Assembly: GCA_035235625.1 (NCBI GenBank)
Contig: CP141147.1
Span: 25,836,756 to 25,900,755, forward strand
DNA from: Saururus chinensis
Lineage: Eukaryota; Streptophyta; Magnoliopsida; Piperales; Saururaceae
DNA length: 64,000 bases
Reading direction: 5' to 3'
How positions within the stretch are numbered: position 1 is the stretch's first letter; every line of letters starts with the position of its first letter. Below are positions 62,401-64,000 of the stretch, in pieces. The notes under the pieces were generated by a model. That model had not been told where the DNA came from. It ran no database searches and saw only the letters and a list, made by a program, of their open reading frames with translations. A program made the position numbers and the translations under genes.

Positions 62401-62793
62401 ATTGATAAAGATGAAGTTTCAATGACAATTAATCAACAAGGGAATGTGTAAGGTCATAATGAGAGCTACAAAAGCATTAAAATCAGAACTTCTGGTATCA
62501 CATGCAACTTAAAAACAAAATCTAGATTAGGTTCACCTCTCAAACAAAACAGGCCATAACCATCAGAAGAAAACTATATTCTCATAAATAAATCTTAAGT
62601 TACAAACAATTAATAAAGAAAGAAATTCGTCAGCATGTTTTTTACTAGCTTGTTGAGCATAAAAAGATGCACCAGGTGTGAAGAAAAACTCACCGGATCC
62701 CCAGCTCGTAGTGACCAGTCTAATGAATGAAGGCCGAACACATTGCCGTGAAAGGCCTCTATAAGATCTTAAAACATCTGAAACAAGTTTCAT
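59447..62793 (-). CDS. Organellar ribosomal protein bS18, likely mitochondrial
   Basis: A 306-residue protein from five minus-strand exons: 62793-62694 (100 nt), 61577-61201 (377), 60862-60767 (96), 59885-59826 (60) and 59734-59447 (288); the phases join without a break and all borders are GT-AG. The bS18 core, about residues 185-237, includes NVRFLANFITAAGIIKKRK and TGISAKAQRKVAREIKTARA, ending LMPF as in bacterial S18. bS18 sits in the platform of the small ribosomal subunit. Residues 1-33 are Arg-rich with almost no acidic residues, a mitochondrial-type presequence. Residues 34-160 are a Ser/Asp/Lys-rich extension, and the C-terminus has an acidic EPELEPELEPEPDE repeat (272-285). The protein is far longer than bacterial S18 (about 75 residues), as in plant nuclear homologues. 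The ATG at 62793 is chosen because only a TTG lies upstream in frame. Plastid targeting is not excluded. Confidence 0.92.
61578..62693 (-). other. Intron 1 of the S18 gene
   Basis: About 1.1 kb, AT-rich. No insertion or gene recognised inside. Confidence 0.6.
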
Positions 62794-64000
62794 CTCTACC
62801 ACAATCAAATTCTGTCACAATTACGAGGTCATGTCAACAAATATTCAATCCACCATCAACCACTTCTATAGTATACATGCAATATTAAATAAGTAAACTA
62901 AGATTAAAGGAGATAAAAACAAACAGGAAGAATACGCAACAAGTAGGCAGGACAATTGGCAGCCAAAAAAGAATTAAAGTGTCTTTTCAAGCTACTGTTT
63001 CAACAAATTTATCGCCATTAACAATTCATAAGGTTTGGAGGATGTTGATAGTGAAAAAGCTGGTGCATGCCCTTTTAGACTTCAAACACAACAAATACCA
63101 AGAGTGAACAAGAGGCCCACATAAAGGACCGCCGCCATCAAGTGGCATAAACCAATGAAAGAAGTAATGAGGACAATAATGGGCCACTGAAGGTGGATGC
63201 ACTGCTTACCAGTAAGCACTCCAACAAGGCACTAAGTTTTGCTATTTGTTAGGCTAAAAGTGCTACCGACAATAAAATGAGAGAAAATTGACTAGCACGA
63301 GGCAAAGATTCGTGCATAGCTTCCGTTATTCCACAACGTTAGTCTTGAATATAATGGAAATGGTGAAATTCAGAAGCATAGAAACAGATGGTGGGCTTGA
63401 ATCACAAGTCACACGCGGGAAAGACAAGAATTGGGGTGATGTTAATTTGGGCACACCGAACTAAACACATTCCAACTCTGGATTTTAATCAACTTGGGGT
63501 CCATTTGGTTTGTCTAAATCTGAATCCGAAAATCCATCTGAAATTTCTGAAAAGCCTACCATCTGACTTTACTCTGAATCTGAATCTAAATACATTCAAT
63601 TTTTTTAAAATTTAAAATAAACTATTTTCCATTTTGTACTAAAAAACTTTATTACAGTAAAGATATTATGTATAGAAAAAGTTTAAATTAACTCTTTTCC
63701 TGAGTCGCATCTACACTACTGGGTGGTTCAAGCTTGACACTCGTCGCAAATAAACAATTACTTTCATCGCTTATTTCATTGAATATTTAGTTACGCCAGC
63801 TCCAATAGCAACGAGACCAACCACCAACAAATAAACTTTTCCTTAGAATAAAGCATTATAAGGCACGAAAGGATTTTTTAGAGACATGCCTACATATTCA
63901 CAAGGAGATTTTATAAGTTGAATTTTTAGAAACTCAATCATTATAGTTAAGCCACAACATAAAGTCATATAATTCAGCATGCAAAAGCTCATACTTTATA
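62794..64000. other. 5' flank of the S18 gene
   Basis: Contains the untranslated leader and promoter, but I see no decisive TATA box. GGGGTCCATTTGGTTTG (about 63495) and the Gln/Asn/Thr-coding-like AATCTGAATC repeats after it look like one end of a hAT-type MITE; no partner end was found. Confidence 0.35.

Overview
This window is plant nuclear DNA and almost certainly angiosperm. It carries a TFL1/CEN-class PEBP gene with the canonical four-exon layout, an organellar ribosomal protein S18 gene with plant-type introns, and fossils of a PLS-type PPR gene and an ALDH22A1-like gene. It also holds a dense mix of chromovirus, copia, L1-type LINE, CACTA, hAT, Mutator-like and Stowaway elements. I cannot place the lineage more finely from sequence alone. 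Only two host genes look intact: the PEBP gene (36.1-37.2 kb, +) and the bS18 gene (59.4-62.8 kb, -). Nearly everything else is repeat or relic.

Layout. 0-1.6 kb: 3' part of a Ty3/gypsy chromovirus. 1.7-5.1 kb: a small MITE, then a PPR pseudogene split in two by an ALDH22A1-like fragment, which is itself split by a 906-bp DNA transposon with a clean target duplication. 5.4-13.6 kb: a three-layer nest, a minus-strand L1-type LINE cut by a copia element, which is cut by a long solo LTR; the same LINE also carries a separate 234-bp insert. 14-29 kb: scattered minus-strand pieces of a DUF1985-type (Ulp1-associated) transposon gene, separated by a ~3.5 kb solo LTR and a 5.9 kb CACTA-type element packed with TTAGCGACG-like repeats; that element contains a GC/CT-rich island cut by a 1.2 kb solo LTR. 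29.2-30.2 kb: a hAT-type element. 30.6-32.7 kb: a tandem duplication carrying LINE fragments.

33-39 kb is the most gene-like stretch: the PEBP gene with a TATA box, G-box and CCAAT box, and an (AT)n tract in intron 3. 39.2-44.0 kb is one 4.8 kb LTR-bounded unit with a perfect 5-bp target duplication, read as a very long solo LTR with a GC-rich half. 44-48 kb: MITEs and a plus-strand LINE with an exact 423-bp duplication beginning beside a 24-G run. 48-52.5 kb: an old Ty3/gypsy element. 53-58.7 kb: a short solo LTR, another LINE fragment, a Mutator-type MITE, an LTR fragment and a Stowaway MITE. 59.4-62.8 kb: the S18 gene.

Functionally the two intact genes are unrelated: one is a predicted flowering/shoot-architecture regulator, the other a translation component of the small organellar ribosomal subunit. 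The interest lies in the PEBP protein's mixed FT/TFL1 external loop, the layered insertions that can be ordered in time, and the repeat-built CACTA-like element. All similarity calls are from memory of family sequences; no database search was run.
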